Assembly (NCBI GenBank): GCA_036937835.1
Contig: CM072877.1
Span: forward strand, 470,001-534,000
Reading direction: 5' to 3'
Source of the DNA: Pampus argenteus
Taxonomy: Eukaryota; Chordata; Actinopteri; Scombriformes; Stromateidae
DNA length: 64,000 bases
In this document: positions 49,036 to 61,691 of the stretch, piece after piece
Position numbering within the stretch: the first letter of the stretch is position 1
How the letters are laid out: each line of letters begins with the position of its first letter
The notes under the pieces: model-generated
What the model was told of the DNA's origin: nothing
Seen by the model: only the letters and a program-made list of their open reading frames with translations
Database searches by the model: none
Made by a program: the position numbers and the translations under genes

Positions 49036-49689
49036 ATGTCTCAGAGTTACAGCATACCAGGCAGGGACATAGCCGACACAATCGCAACAGTTAGGGATAT
49101 AATAGAATTTATGAAGAGAGACGGGGTGGGGGGAGTGGTCGTGGGAATAGATTGGAATAAAGCGTTTGATAGGGTAGAACATGATTTTCTGTTTAGATTA
49201 CTGGAGAGTTTTGGATTTGGTGAGAGATTGGTGGGGTGGGTGAGGAGGGTCTACAAGGGTGCAAGGAGCTGCGTTAAGGTAAATGGAGTGCTGACTGACC
49301 GATTTTGCCTGGGAAGATCCATAAGGCAGGGATGCCCTCTATCAGCATTACTTTACGCCATTTCGGTAGAGCCCCTGGCCTTGCTAATTAAAAAAGATAT
49401 AAGAGTGCGAGGCATAGAACTCCAAGCGGGGGGGACGCACACAATAAATCAATATGCGGATGACACAACAATAACAGTGAGGGACGGGAGCAGTTTGAAA
49501 AGGGTGCTGGAACTGATAGACGTATACGGGAAGGCATCAGGCGTGAGAATAAATAAGGAAAAATCTGAAATAATGTATATAGGTGGAGCAGAGAGGGAGG
49601 GAGTAGGCTTAAGGGTGGAGGAAAGGTACATTAACATGCTGGGGGTATACTTGGGTGTAGAAACTAAAGAGGCAACTGAGGCCACATAG
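49036..49689 (+). pseudogene. LINE ORF2 fragment B: RT catalytic core
   Basis: About 217 codons: IPGRDI, GIDWNKAFDRVEH (motif A Asp), SIRQGCPLSALLYAISVEP (motif B), NQYADDTTITV (motif C, catalytic YADD) and GVRINKEKSEIM (motif D). It lies in a different frame from fragment A, about one base off near 49035, and ends at an in-frame TAG (49687-49689). Catalytic residues are kept, but the protein would be broken. Confidence 0.87.
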
Positions 49690-51186
49690 ACAGGGGTCAT
49701 TAATAAGATAAGGACCATTTGCGGGAGGTGGAAAGCCAGGAAGCTTAGGCTGAAGGGAAAGATCACAGTGGTCAATAGCCTGCTACTATCAGTCTGTGTA
49801 TATGTGTTGACTGTTTTAGAAATGCCAGTATGGGTTATGAATGACCTTAATAGGATAGTGTGTGATTTTATATGGGAGGGGAAGGGTGTCAAGATTGCAC
49901 AGGGGACACTGGTGGGGAAAAGGTGTGAGGGTGGACTGAATCTATTGGATATAGGCACAAAAAAGATAGCACTGAGGATCAAAACGGTGAAAAAATACAT
50001 GATGGGGAGGTGTAATTATGGGTGGAGAGATTTTATGACGAAATATATTGAGGAGGTAGGAGGTGTAGGGCAGTATATTTGGTACATGGGTTTGAAGCAG
50101 TCAATGACGGTAGCTATACCAGAATTTTATAGAGAGGTCCTAGAAGCCTGGAGGAAATTCCTACCCAAGCTGCAGTATGAATGTAAAGCCATACAGCCGC
50201 TGGCGAGACTGCCCCTCTTTCTTAATGAAAAAATAAAATACAATGGCAGGACATTATATGAGCCCAAACTTATGGAAGGAGGGATCAGACAAATAAAGGA
50301 CATCATGTATGAGGTGATTCCAGGATTTCTAAGAAATAATTGTATATATGACCAGGTGTGTGAGCTGGAGGGGATGGATAATAGGGATAAAGTAAATAAG
50401 ATATATGAAAAAATTAAAGCAAGCATACCCTTTGAGTGGGCTAACCTTATTCGAAGCGAATGTGTGATAGGGAGAGAGGCGAGTATGCCTGAGCTCTATG
50501 TGATGGAGTATGGGGAGAAGATCAAAATGGCTGGAATGAGTGTGAAGAAAATATATAGATGGATGATTGTCGACGTGAGAAAGGAGCCGGCAGCCGAAAG
50601 AGTGTGGAGCAGGGTATTCACAGGGATGGACGTGAAAAGAATGTGGTCGAATATGGGAATAAAGTATAACTCTATAGAGTGTGAAAACAATGATTTCTTG
50701 ATTAGGCATAACAGGATTTATACAAATGTGGTTTTACACAAGATTAACAGCGAAGTAGATGTGATGTGCGACATTTGTAAAAGTGGTCATGAGAGCTTTT
50801 TACATTATTTTTTGGACTGTGGGGATTTAGCAGTTTTTTTTGACTTCCTGAAAGCCCTGGTGAAGGAAAACTGGGCTGCGGAGTTGGATTTGGGGGTAGG
50901 GTGGAGATCTCTTTTTCTGTTTAGTACATTGGAAAGGAAGAAACAAGTAAATTTTGATTTAATAAACTATGTGCTAAGTCATGCCAGACTCGCGGTCGTC
51001 TACCGGAGGAACTACGCCCACTTCGAGGGACAGAAGGTGAATATAGAAACCTTGTTTAAAGCACTCATGAAGAGAGATGTGTCCTTAATGTATAAGTATG
51101 GAGGGGAGGGGGCGAAGGAATTTTTTACGAGTGGGAATAAGTTAATACACGTTGGGGCGGGAGGGGAGATTGGGTTTAGTTGGTAA
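49690..51186 (+). pseudogene. LINE ORF2 fragment C: RT thumb and C-terminal zinc knuckle
   Basis: Same frame as fragment B, continuing after the TAG for about 498 codons to TAA at 51184. Near the C-terminus CDICKSGHESFLHYFLDC gives a Cys/His cluster like the C-terminal zf-RVT-type knuckle of Tx1/L1-group ORF2 proteins. No further stop is seen, so decay is limited to one shift and one stop. Confidence 0.85.
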
Positions 51187-51206
51187 TAATGACGAGGGCA
51201 GGCCTT

Positions 51207-51231
51207 TTGATTTGATTTGATTTGATTTGAT
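51207..51231 (+). repeat. (TTTGA)n tract in the Mutsu-like 3' UTR
   Basis: About five TTTGA units just after the ORF2 stop, the same pentamer as the L2-group tail elsewhere in the array. Confidence 0.85.
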
Positions 51232-51412
51232 CCTGTTTCCTCCATACTAAAGCGAATAATGAGATCTATTTTTGTTTATTTGTGGGGAGTAGGGTAGGGG
51301 AATGGTTTGTTTGATGGAGAGGACAGATGTATGTGAATAATGTGTGAATCTGTTTGTCGAAAATTTGTGAATTGTAAACAAATAAAAAAAGATAAAAAAA
51401 AAAAAAAAAAAA

Positions 51413-51511
51413 GAACGGGCCGGATCTCGTCTGATCTCGCAAGCTAACTAGGGTTGGGCCTGGTTAGTATTTGCATGGGAGACCGCCTGGGAATACCAGG
51501 TGCTGTAAGCC
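51413..51511 (+). pseudogene. 3' part of the LINE-split 5S gene
   Basis: Positions 21-119 of a class-b 5S directly after the poly-A. The first 10 nt (GAACGGGCCG) repeat the left target site with two changes. Box A, IE, box C and the T4 terminator are all present, so Pol III could start inside the LINE poly-A; GTATTTGC replaces GTACTTGC. Confidence 0.88.
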
Positions 51512-52262
51512 TTTTCTGTGCTCTACGCAAACTGCAGAGGACGCTGCTGCCTCTTGTGTGCAGACAGAGCAAAGAGCGAACTTATTAGCTGCTTTTTCAT
51601 TGGTGCCTCTTCAGAGTAAATTAGTTTAACCAAACTTATATATAGACCCCAGTCACATCTATTTTCATGTCAAATAATATAGGTTACTAGATAAGATTAC
51701 ATATTGTATGTCGCATGTCCATCATAATGTTCTTTACATTCATTAAAATGTCAACATGATTAGAAAATATGTTTTTCTTGTAAATGAAAATACTGAAACA
51801 ACAATCACAAAGCTTTTATTTTTGAAATGACCCCAGGTTGTCCTTTTCATAGGCTTTTTTGTTATATTGCATCATTTCTTAAAGCAACTAAAATCATTTC
51901 CTTCTTTGAGAAAAGAAAAAAACAACAACAAGCTCTGCACGTACCGTATTTTCAGGTAAGGGGAAAGAGAAAATATCTGAGAAAAAACAGGTATTTTTCT
52001 ACACATGGCTTGTTGGGGTTAACTGTCAAAGGGACAAATTAAAAGACTAAAACCATCACCTGTTGAATACTTCACAGGTATGTTTCAGAAGAGAACATTT
52101 AAATGTTGCATGTTTTAAGATGCCTTCCAGAGCCTGATATGATCTATACATACGTTATTTACACATGTTGATCAAACGTGAAATAAAATACCCACAGAGG
52201 AGGAAACAGCGTCCTCTGCAGTTTGCATAGAGCAGTAAAAAAAAGAAAAAAGAAAAAAAAAA

Positions 52263-52380
52263 GCTTACAGGACCTGGTATTCCCAGGCGGTCTCCCATCC
52301 AAGTACTAACCAGGCCCTAACCTGCTTAGCTTCCGAGATCAGACGAGATCGGGCGCGCTCAGGGTGGTGTGGCCGTAAGC
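52263..52380 (-). rRNA. 5S: 5S rRNA class a
   Basis: Plus strand reads CTTACAGGACC; otherwise consensus. Confidence 0.88.
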
Positions 52381-52730
52381 GAAGGAAACAGACACACACA
52401 GGGTATTTATAGATGCCGTAACGCCACACTCTCTCACATGTGCGGTGATTGTATATGTCGATACTGAATGGAAACACGACACTCTGACGATGACACAAAG
52501 TCAGCCAGTAACAGCTGTAACTGTGCGTTCCTCTCCAGGTCAACCTGTAGACATTATTACTTAATACACAGTCTATATCATTCTTCTTAATGTTGGGGGA
52601 TTGTATGACTGGAATCAGAGGTTCTTGATCCCAAAATACGGTGATGTGTTAACCCTTTATCAATCGGAACAGACGATCGCGATGCTGTTGATCGACATGT
52701 ATAAATACCCTGTGTGTGTCAGTTTCCTTG

Positions 52731-52849
52731 GCTTACGGCCATACCACCCTGAACGAGCCCGATCTCGTCTGATCTCGCAAGCTAACTAGGGTTGGGCCTG
52801 GTTAGTACTTGCATGGGAGACCGCCTGGGAATACCAGGTGCTGTAAGCC
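52731..52849 (+). rRNA. 5S: 5S rRNA class b
   Basis: Class-b consensus. Confidence 0.88.
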
Positions 52850-53586
52850 TTTTCTGTGCTCTACGCAAACTGCAGAGGACGCTGCTGCCTCTTGTGTGCA
52901 GACAGAGCAAAGAGCGAACTTATTAGCTGCTTTTTCATTGGTGCCTCTTCAGAGTAAATTAGTTTAACCAAACTTATATATAGACCCCAGTCACATCTAT
53001 TTTCATGTCAAATAATATAGGTTACTAGATAAGATTACATATTGTATGTCGCATGTCCATCATAATGTTCTTTACATTCATTAAAATGTCAACATGATTA
53101 GAAAATATGTTTTTCTTGTAAATGAAAATACTGAAACAACAATCACAAAGCTTTTATCTTTGTAATTACCCCAGGTTGTCCTTTTCATAGGCTCTTTTGT
53201 TAAATTACATCATTTCTTAAAGCAACTAAAATCATTTCCTTCTTTGAGAAAAGAAAAAAACAACAACAAGCTCTGCACGTACCGTATTTTCAGGTAAGGG
53301 GAAAGAGAAAATATCTAAGAAAAAACAGGTATTTTTCTACACATGGCTTGTTGGGGTTAACTGTCAAAGGAACAAATTAAAAGACTAAAACCATCACCTG
53401 TTGAATACTTCACAGGTACGTTTCAGAAGAGAACATTTAAATGTCGTATGTTTTAAGATGCCTTCCAGAGCCTGATATGATCTATACATACGTTATTTAC
53501 ACATGTTGATCAAACGTGAAATAAAATACCCACAGAGGAGGAAACAGCGTCCTCTGCAGTTTGCATAGAGCAGTAAAAAAAGAAGA

Positions 53587-53704
53587 GCTTACAGCACCTG
53601 GTATTCCCAGGGGGTCTCCCATCCAAGTACTAACCAGGCCCTAACCTGCTTAGCTTCCGAGATCAGACGAGATCGGGCGCGCTCAGGGTGGTGTGGCCGT
53701 AAGC
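53587..53704 (-). rRNA. 5S: 5S rRNA class a
   Basis: Plus strand CCAGGGGGTC; otherwise consensus. Confidence 0.88.
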
Positions 53705-54054
53705 GAAGGAAACAGACACACACAGGGTATTTATAGATTCCGTAACGCCACACTCTCTCACATGTGCGGTGATTGTATATGTCGATACTGAATGGAAACA
53801 CGACACCCTGACGATGACACAAAGTCAGCCAGTAACAGCTGTAACTGTGCGTTCCTCTCCAGGTCAACCTGTAGACATTATTACTTAATACACAGTCTAT
53901 ATCATTCTTCTTAATGTTGGGGGATTGTATGACTGGAATCAGAGGTTCTTGATCCCAAAATACGGTGATGTGTTAACCCTTTATCAATCGGAACAGACGA
54001 TCGCGATGCTGTTGATCGACATGTATAAATACTCTGTGTGTGTCAGTTTCCTTG

Positions 54055-54173
54055 GCTTACGGCCATACCACCCTGAACGAGCCCGATCTCGTCTGATCTC
54101 GCAAGCTAACTAGGGTTGGGCCTGGTTAGTACTTGCATGGGAGACCGCCTGGGAATACCAGGTGCTGTAAGCC
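54055..54173 (+). rRNA. 5S: 5S rRNA class b
   Basis: Class-b consensus; promoter has TACTCTGTG after the TATA. Confidence 0.88.
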
Positions 54174-54924
54174 TTTTCTGTGCTCTACGCAAACTGCAGA
54201 GGACGCTGCTGCCTCTTGTGTGCAGACAGAGCAAAGAGCGAACTTATTAGCTGCTTTTTCATTGGTGCCTCTTCAGAGTAAATTAGTTTAACCAAACTTA
54301 TATATAGACCCCAGTCACATCTATTTTCATGTCAAATAATATAGGTTACTAGATAAGATTACATATTGTATGTCGCATGTCCATCATAATGTTCTTTACA
54401 TTCATTAAAATGTCAACATGATTAGAAAATATGTTTTTCTTGTAAATGAAAATACTGAAACAACAATCACAAAGCTTTTATCTTTGTAATTACCCCAGGT
54501 TGTCCTTTTCATAGGCTCTTTTGTTAAATTGCATCATTTCTTAAAGCAACTAAAATCATTTCCTTCTTTGAGAAAAGAAAAAAACAACAACAAGCTCTGC
54601 ACGTACCGTATTTTCAGGTAAGGGGAAAGAGAAAATATCTGAGAAAAAACAGGTATTTTTCTACACATGGCTTGTTGGGGTTAACTGTCAAAGGAACAAA
54701 TTAAAAGACTAAAACCATCACCTGTTGAATACTTCACAGGTACGTTTCAGAAGAGAACATTTAAATGTTGCATGTTTTAAGATGCCTTCCAGAGCCTGAT
54801 ATGATCTATACATACGTTATTTACACATGTTGATCAAACGTGAAATAAAATACCCACAGAGGAGGAAACAGCGTCCTCTGCAGTTTGCATAGAGCAGTAA
54901 AAAAAAGAAAAAAGAAAAAAAAAA

Positions 54925-55042
54925 GCTTACAGCACCTGGTATTCCCAGGCGGTCTCCCATCCAAGTACTAACCAGGCCCTAACCTGCTTAGCTTCCGAGA
55001 TCAGACGAGATCGGGCGCGCTCAGGGTGGTGTGGCCGTAAGC
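54925..55042 (-). rRNA. 5S: 5S rRNA class a
   Basis: Class-a consensus; TATAAAAA promoter form. Confidence 0.9.
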
Positions 55043-55392
55043 GAAGGAAACAGACACACACAGGGTTTTTATAGATGCCGTAACGCCTCACTCTCTCACA
55101 TGTGCGGTGATTGTATATGTCGATACTGAATGGAAACACGACACCCTGACGATGACACAAAGTCAGCCAGTAACAGCTGTAACTGTGCGTTCCTCTCCAG
55201 GTCAACCTGTAGACATTATTACTTAATACACAGTCTATATCATTCTTCTTAATGTTGGGGGATTGTATGACTGGAATCAGAGGTTCTTGATCCCAAAATA
55301 CGGTGATGTGTTAACCCTTTATCAATCGGAACAGACGATCGCGATGCTGTTGATCGACATGTATAAATACCCTGTGTGTGTCAGTTTCCTTG

Positions 55393-55513
55393 GCTTACGG
55401 CCATACCACCCTGAACGAGCCCGATCTCGTCTGATCTCTCGCAAGCTAACTAGGGTTGGGCATGGTTAGTACATGCATGGGAGACCGCCTGGGAATACCA
55501 GGTGCTGTAAGCC
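55393..55513 (+). rRNA. 5S: 5S rRNA class b with 2-nt insertion
   Basis: 121 nt: a TC repeat is added (GATCTCTCGC), with further changes GGGCATGG and GTACATGC. Helix III and box regions are altered, so this is a possible pseudogene. Confidence 0.75.
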
Positions 55514-56249
55514 TTTTCTGTGCTCTACGCAAACTGCAGAGGACGCTGCTGCCTCTTGTGTGCAGACAGAGCAAAGAGCGAACTTATTAGCTGCTTTTTC
55601 ATTGGTGCCTCTTCAGAGTAAATTAGTTTAACCAAACTTATATATAGACCCCAGTCACATCTATTTTCATGTCAAATAATATAGGTTACTAGATAAGATT
55701 ACATATTGTATGTCGCATGTCCATCATAATGTTCTTTACATTCATTAAAATGTCAACATGATTAGAAAATATGTTTTTCTTGTAAATGAAAATACTGAAA
55801 CAACAATCACAAAGCTTTTATCTTTGAAATGACCCCAGGTTGTCCTTTTCATAGGCTTTTTTGTTAAATTGCATCATTTCTTAAAGCAACTAAAATCATT
55901 TCCTTCTTTGAGAAAAGAAAAAAACAACAACAAGCTCTGCACGTACCGTATTTTCAGGTAAGGGGAAAGAGAAAATATGTGAGAAAAAACAGGTATTTTT
56001 CTACACATGGCTTGTTTGGGTTAACTGTCAAAGGAACAAATTAAAAGACTAAAACCATCACCTGTTGAATACTTCACAGGTACGTTTCAGAAGAGAACAT
56101 TTAAATGTTGCATGTTTTAAGATGCCTTCCAGAGCCTGATATGATCTATACATACGTTATTTACACATGTTGATCAAACGTGAAATAAAATACCCACAGA
56201 GGAGGAAACAGCGTCCTCTGCAGTTTGCATAGAGCAGTGAAAAAAAAAA

Positions 56250-56367
56250 GCTTACAGCACCTGGTATTCCCAGGCGGTCTCCCATCCAAGTACTAACCAG
56301 GCCCTAACCTGCTTAGCTTACGAGATCAGACGAGATCGGGCGCGCTCAGGGTGGTGTGGCCGTAAGC
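56250..56367 (-). rRNA. 5S: 5S rRNA class a
   Basis: Plus strand GCTTACGAGATC for GCTTCCGAGATC; otherwise consensus. Confidence 0.87.
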
Positions 56368-56717
56368 GAAGGAAACAGACACACACAGGGTATTTATAGA
56401 TGCCGTAACGCCACACTCTCTCACATGTGCGGTGATTGTATATGTCGATACTGAATGAAAACACGACACCCTGACGATGATACAAAGTCAGCCAGTAACA
56501 GCTGTAACTGTGCGTTCCTCTCCAGGTCAACCTGTAGACATTATTGCTTAATACACAGTCTATATCATTCTTCTTAATGTTGGGGGATTGTATGACTGGA
56601 ATCAGAGGTTCTTGATCCCAAAATACGGTGATGTGTTAACCCTTTATTAATCGGAACAGACGATCGCGATGCTGTTGATCGACATGTATAAATACCCTGT
56701 GTGTGTCAGTTTCCTTG

Positions 56718-56836
56718 GCTTACGGCCATACCACCCTGAACGAGCCCGATCTCGTCTGATCTCGCAAGCTAACTAGGGTTGAGCCTGGTTAGTACTTGCA
56801 TGGGAGACCGCCTGGGAATACCAGGTGCTGTAAGCC
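56718..56836 (+). rRNA. 5S: 5S rRNA class b
   Basis: G65A (GGTTGAGCC), a marker shared by copies from here to 63.4 kb. The spacer has TTATTAATCGG. Confidence 0.86.
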
Positions 56837-57574
56837 TTTTCTGTGCTCTACGCAAACTGCAGAGGACGCTGCTGCCTCTTGTGTGCAGACAGAGCAAAGA
56901 GCGAACTTATTAGCTGCTTTTTCATTGGTGCCTCTTCAGAGTAAATTAGTTTAACCAAACTTATATATAGACCCCAGTCACATCTATTTTCATGTCAAAT
57001 AATATAGGTTACTAGATAAGATTACATATTGTATGTCGCATGTCCATCATAATGTTCTTTACATTCATTAAAATGTCAACATGATTAGAAAATATGTTTT
57101 TCTTGTAAATGAAAATACTGAAACAACAATCACAAAGCTTTTATCTTTGTAATTACCCCAGGTTGTCCTTTTCATAGGCTCTTTTGTTAAATTACATCAT
57201 TTCTTAAAGCAACTAAAATCATTTTCTTCTTTGAGAAAAGAAAAAAACAACAACAAGCTCTGCACGTACCGTATTTTCAGGTAGGGGGAAAGAGAAAATA
57301 TCTAAGAAAAAACAGGTATTTTTCTACACATGGCTAGTTGGGGTTAACTGTCAAAGGAACAAATTAAAAGACTAAAACCATCACCTGTTGAATACTTCAC
57401 AGGTACGTTTCAGAAGAGAACGTTTAAATGTCGTATGTTTTAAGATGCCTTCCAAAGCCTGATATGATCTATACATACGTTATTTACACATGTTGATCAA
57501 ACGTGAAATAAAATACCCACAGAGGAGGAAACAGCGTCCTCTGCAGTTTGCATAGAGCAGTAAAAAAAAAAAAA

Positions 57575-57692
57575 GCTTACAGCACCTGATATTCCCAGGT
57601 GGTCTCCTATCCAGGTACTAACCAGGCCCTAACCTGCTTAGCTTCCGAGATCAGACGAGATCGGGCGCGCTCAGGGTGGTGTGGCCGTAAGC
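57575..57692 (-). rRNA. 5S: 5S rRNA class a (dimer half A)
   Basis: Plus strand CTGATATTCCC, GGTGGTCTCC, TATCCAGG; next to TAAGCAAAGG and GTCGACACTG. Confidence 0.83.
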
Positions 57693-58042
57693 AAAGGAAA
57701 GAGACACACACAGGGTATTTATAGATGCCGTAACGCCACACTCTCTCACATGTGCGGTGATTGTATATGTCGACACTGAATGGAAACACGACACCCTGAC
57801 GATGACACAAAGTCAGCCAGTAACAGCTGTAACTGTGCGTTCCTCTCCAGGTCAACCTGTAGACATTATTACTTAATACACAGTCTATATCATTCTTCTT
57901 AATGTTGGGGCATTGTATGACTGGAATCAGAGGTTCTTGATCCCAAAATACGGTGATGTGTTAACCCTTTATTAATCGGAACAGACGATCGCGATGCTGT
58001 TGATCGACATGTATAAATACCCTGTGTGTGTCAGTTTCCTTG

Positions 58043-58161
58043 GCTTACGGCCATACCACCCTGAACGAGCCCGATCTCGTCTGATCTCGCAAGCTAACTA
58101 GGGTTGAGCCTGGTTAGTACTTGCATGGGAGACCGCCTGGGAATACCAGGTGCTGTAAGCC
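58043..58161 (+). rRNA. 5S: 5S rRNA class b (dimer half A)
   Basis: G65A; otherwise consensus. Confidence 0.86.
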
Positions 58162-58911
58162 TTTTCTGTGCTCTACGCAAACTGCAGAGGACGCTGCTGC
58201 CTCTTGTGTGCAGACAGAGCAAAGAGCGAACTTATTAGCTTCTTTTTCATTGGTGCCTCTTCAGAGTAAATTAGTTTAACCAAACTTATATATAGACCCC
58301 AGTCACATCTATTTTCATGTCAAATAATATAGGTTACTAGATAAGATTACATATTGTATGTCGCATGTCCATCATAATGTTCTTTACATTCATTAAAATG
58401 TCAACATGATTAGAAAATATGTTTTTCTTGTAAATGAAAATACTGAAACAACAATCACAAAGCTTTTATCTTTGTAATTACCCCAGGTTGTCCTTTTCAT
58501 AGGCTCTTTTGTTAAATTACATCATTTCTTAAAGCAACTAAAATCATTTCCTTCTTTGAGAAAAGAAAAAAACAACCACAAGCTCTGCACGTACCGTATT
58601 TTCAGGTAAGGGGAAAGAGAAAATATCTAAGAAAAAACAGGTATTTTTCTACACATGGCTAGTTGGGGTTAACTGTCAAAGGAACAAATTAAAAGACTAA
58701 AACCATCACCTGTTGAATACTTCACAGGTACGTTTCAGAAGAGAACGTTTAAATGTCATATGTTTTAAGATGCCTTCCAAAGCCTGATATGATCTATACA
58801 TACGTTATTTACACATGTTGATCAAACGTGAAATAAAATACCCACAGAGGAGGAAACAGCGTCCTCTGCAGTTTGCATAGAGCAGTAAAAAAAAGAAAAA
58901 AGAAAAAAAAA

Positions 58912-59029
58912 GCTTACAGCACCTGGTATTCCCAGGCGGTCTCCCATCCAAGTACTAACCAGGCCCTAACCTGCTTAGCCTCCGAGATCAGACGAGATCG
59001 GGCGCGCTCAGGGTGGTGTGGCCGTAAGC
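58912..59029 (-). rRNA. 5S: 5S rRNA class a (dimer half B)
   Basis: Plus strand TTAGCCTCCG; otherwise consensus. Confidence 0.88.
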
Positions 59030-59379
59030 GAAGGAAACAGACACACACAGGGTATTTATAGATGCCGTAACGCCACACTCTCTCACATGTGCGGTGATTG
59101 TATATGTCGATACTGAATGGAAACACGACACCCTGACGATGACATAAAGTCAGCCAGTAACAGCTGTAACTGTGCGTTCCTCTCCAGGTCAACCTGTAGA
59201 CATTATTACTTAATACACAGTCTATATCATTCTTCTTAATGTTGGGGGATTGTATGACTGGAATCAGAGGTTCTTGATCCCAAAATACGGTGATGTGTTA
59301 ACCCTTTATCAATCGGAACAGACGATCGCGATGCTGTTGATCGACATGTATAAATACCCTGTGTGTGTCAGTTTCCTTG

Positions 59380-59498
59380 GCTTACGGCCATACCACCCTG
59401 AACGAGCCCGATCTCGTCTGATCTCGCAAGCTAACTAGGGTTGAGCCTGGTTAGTACTTGCATGGGAGACCGCCTGGGAATACCAGGTGCTGTAAGCC
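59380..59498 (+). rRNA. 5S: 5S rRNA class b (dimer half B)
   Basis: G65A; otherwise consensus. Confidence 0.86.
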
Positions 59499-60236
59499 TT
59501 TTCTGTGCTCTACGCAAACTGCAGAGGACGCTGCTGCCTCTTGTGTGCAGACAGAGCAAAGAGCGAACTTATTAGCTTCTTTTTCATTGGTGCCTCTTCA
59601 GAGTAAATTAGTTTAACCAAACTTATATATAGACCCCAGTCACATCTATTTTCATGTCAAATAATATAGGTTACTAGATAAGATTACATATTGTATGTCG
59701 CATGTCCATCATAATGTTCTTTACATTCATTAAAATGTCAACATGATTAGAAAATATGTTTTTCTTGTAAATGAAAATACTGAAACAACAATCACAAAGC
59801 TTTTATCTTTGTAATTACCCCAGGTTGTCCTTTTCATAGGCTCTTTTGTTAAATTACATCATTTCTTAAAGCAACTAAAATCATTTCCTTCTTTGAGAAA
59901 AGAAAAAAACAACCACAAGCTCTGCACGTACCGTATTTTCAGGTAAGGGGAAAGAGAAAATATCTAAGAAAAAACAGGTATTTTTCTACACATGGCTAGT
60001 TGGGGTTAACTGTCAAAGGAACAAATTAAAAGACTAAAACCATCACCTGTTGAATACTTCACAGGTACGTTTCAGAAGAGAACGTTTAAATGTCGTATGT
60101 TTTAAGATGCCTTCCAAAGCCTGATATGATCTATACATACGTTATTTACACATGTTGATCAAACGTGAAATAAAATACCCACAGAGGAGGAAACAGCGTC
60201 CTCTGCAGTTTGCATAGAGCAGTAAAAAAAAAAAAA

Positions 60237-60354
60237 GCTTACAGCACCTGATATTCCCAGGTGGTCTCCTATCCAGGTACTAACCAGGCCCTAACCTGCT
60301 TAGCTTCCGAGATCAGACGAGATCGGGCGCGCTCAGGGTGGTGTGGCCGTAAGC
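60237..60354 (-). rRNA. 5S: 5S rRNA class a (dimer half A)
   Basis: Same variants as 57575. Confidence 0.83.
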
Positions 60355-60704
60355 AAAGGAAACAGACACACACAGGGTATTTATAGATGCCGTAACGCCA
60401 CACTCTCTCACATGTGCGGTGATTGTATATGTCGACACTGAATGGAAACACGACACCCTGACGATGACACAAAGTCAGCCAGTAACAGCTGTAACTGTGC
60501 GTTCCTCTCCAGGTCAACCTGTAGACATTATTACTTAATACACAGTCTATATCATTCTTCTTAATGTTGGGGCATTGTATGACTGGAATCAGAGGTTCTT
60601 GATCCCAAAATACGGTGATGTGTTAACCCTTTATTAATCGGAACAGACGATCGCGATGCTGTTGATCGACATGTATAAATACCCTGTGTGTGTCAGTTTC
60701 CTTG

Positions 60705-60823
60705 GCTTACGGCCATACCACCCTGAACGAGCCCAATCTCGTCTGATCTCGCAAGCTAACTAGGGTTGAGCCTGGTTAGTACTTGCATGGGAGACCGCCT
60801 GGGAATACCAGGTGCTGTAAGCC
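60705..60823 (+). rRNA. 5S: 5S rRNA class b (dimer half A)
   Basis: G65A plus G31A (CCCAATCTCG). Confidence 0.84.
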
Positions 60824-61573
60824 TTTTCTGTGCTCTACGCAAACTGCAGAGGACGCTGCTGCCTCTTGTGTGCAGACAGAGCAAAGAGCGAACTTATTAG
60901 CTTCTTTTTCATTGGTGCCTCTTCAGAGTAAATTAGTTTAACCAAACTTATATATAGACCCCAGTCACATCTATTTTCATGTCAAATAATATAGGTTACT
61001 AGATAAGATTACATATTGTATGTCGCATGTCCATCATAATGTTCTTTACATTCATTAAAATGTCAACATGATTAGAAAATATGTTTTTCTTGTAAATGAA
61101 AATACTGAAACAACAATCACAAAGCTTTTATCTTTGTAATTACCCCAGGTTGTCCTTTTCATAGGCTCTTTTGTTAAATTACATCATTTCTTAAAGCAAC
61201 TAAAATCATTTCCTTCTTTGAGAAAAGAAAAAAACAACCACAAGCTCTGCACGTACCGTATTTTCAGGTAAGGGGAAAGAGAAAATATCTAAGAAAAAAC
61301 AGGTATTTTTCTACACATGGCTAGTTGGGGTTAACTGTCAAAGGAACAAATTAAAAGACTAAAACCATCACCTGTTGAATACTTCACAGGTACGTTTCAG
61401 AAGAGAACGTTTAAATGTCATATGTTTTAAGATGCCTTCCAAAGCCTGATATGATCTATACATACGTTATTTACACATGTTGATCAAACGTGAAATAAAA
61501 TACCCACAGAGGAGGAAACAGCGTCCTCTGCAGTTTGCATAGAGCAGTAAAAAAAAGAAAAAAGAAAAAAAAA

Positions 61574-61691
61574 GCTTACAGCACCTGGTATTCCCAGGCG
61601 GTCTCCCATCCAAGTACTAACCAGGCCCTAACCTGCTTAGCCTCCGAGATCAGACGAGATCGGGCGCGCTCAGGGTGGTGTGGCCGTAAGC
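61574..61691 (-). rRNA. 5S: 5S rRNA class a (dimer half B)
   Basis: Same variant as 58912. Confidence 0.88.

Larger units (their letters stand above)
48293..51412 (+). mobile_element. Tx1-clade, Mutsu-like LINE inserted in 5S rDNA (5' truncated)
   Basis: About 3.1 kb in the same orientation as the host 5S. It carries reverse transcriptase and C-terminal regions of a Tx1/L1-group ORF2, a ~225-bp 3' UTR with a (TTTGA)n tract, an AATAAA at about 51381 and a poly-A tail. ORF1 and the APE endonuclease are missing. The insertion point is inside the 5S gene. Tx1-clade elements with fixed targets are known, and Mutsu is the family reported to target 5S rRNA genes; identity with Mutsu is inferred from clade plus target. 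Frameshift and stop make it inactive. Confidence 0.85.

Noticed and set aside
49449..50709. Long minus-strand frames opposite the Tx1-type LINE
   Set aside because: Shadows of purine-rich LINE coding sequence on the other strand, rich in Pro/Ser/Leu, with no recognisable domain.
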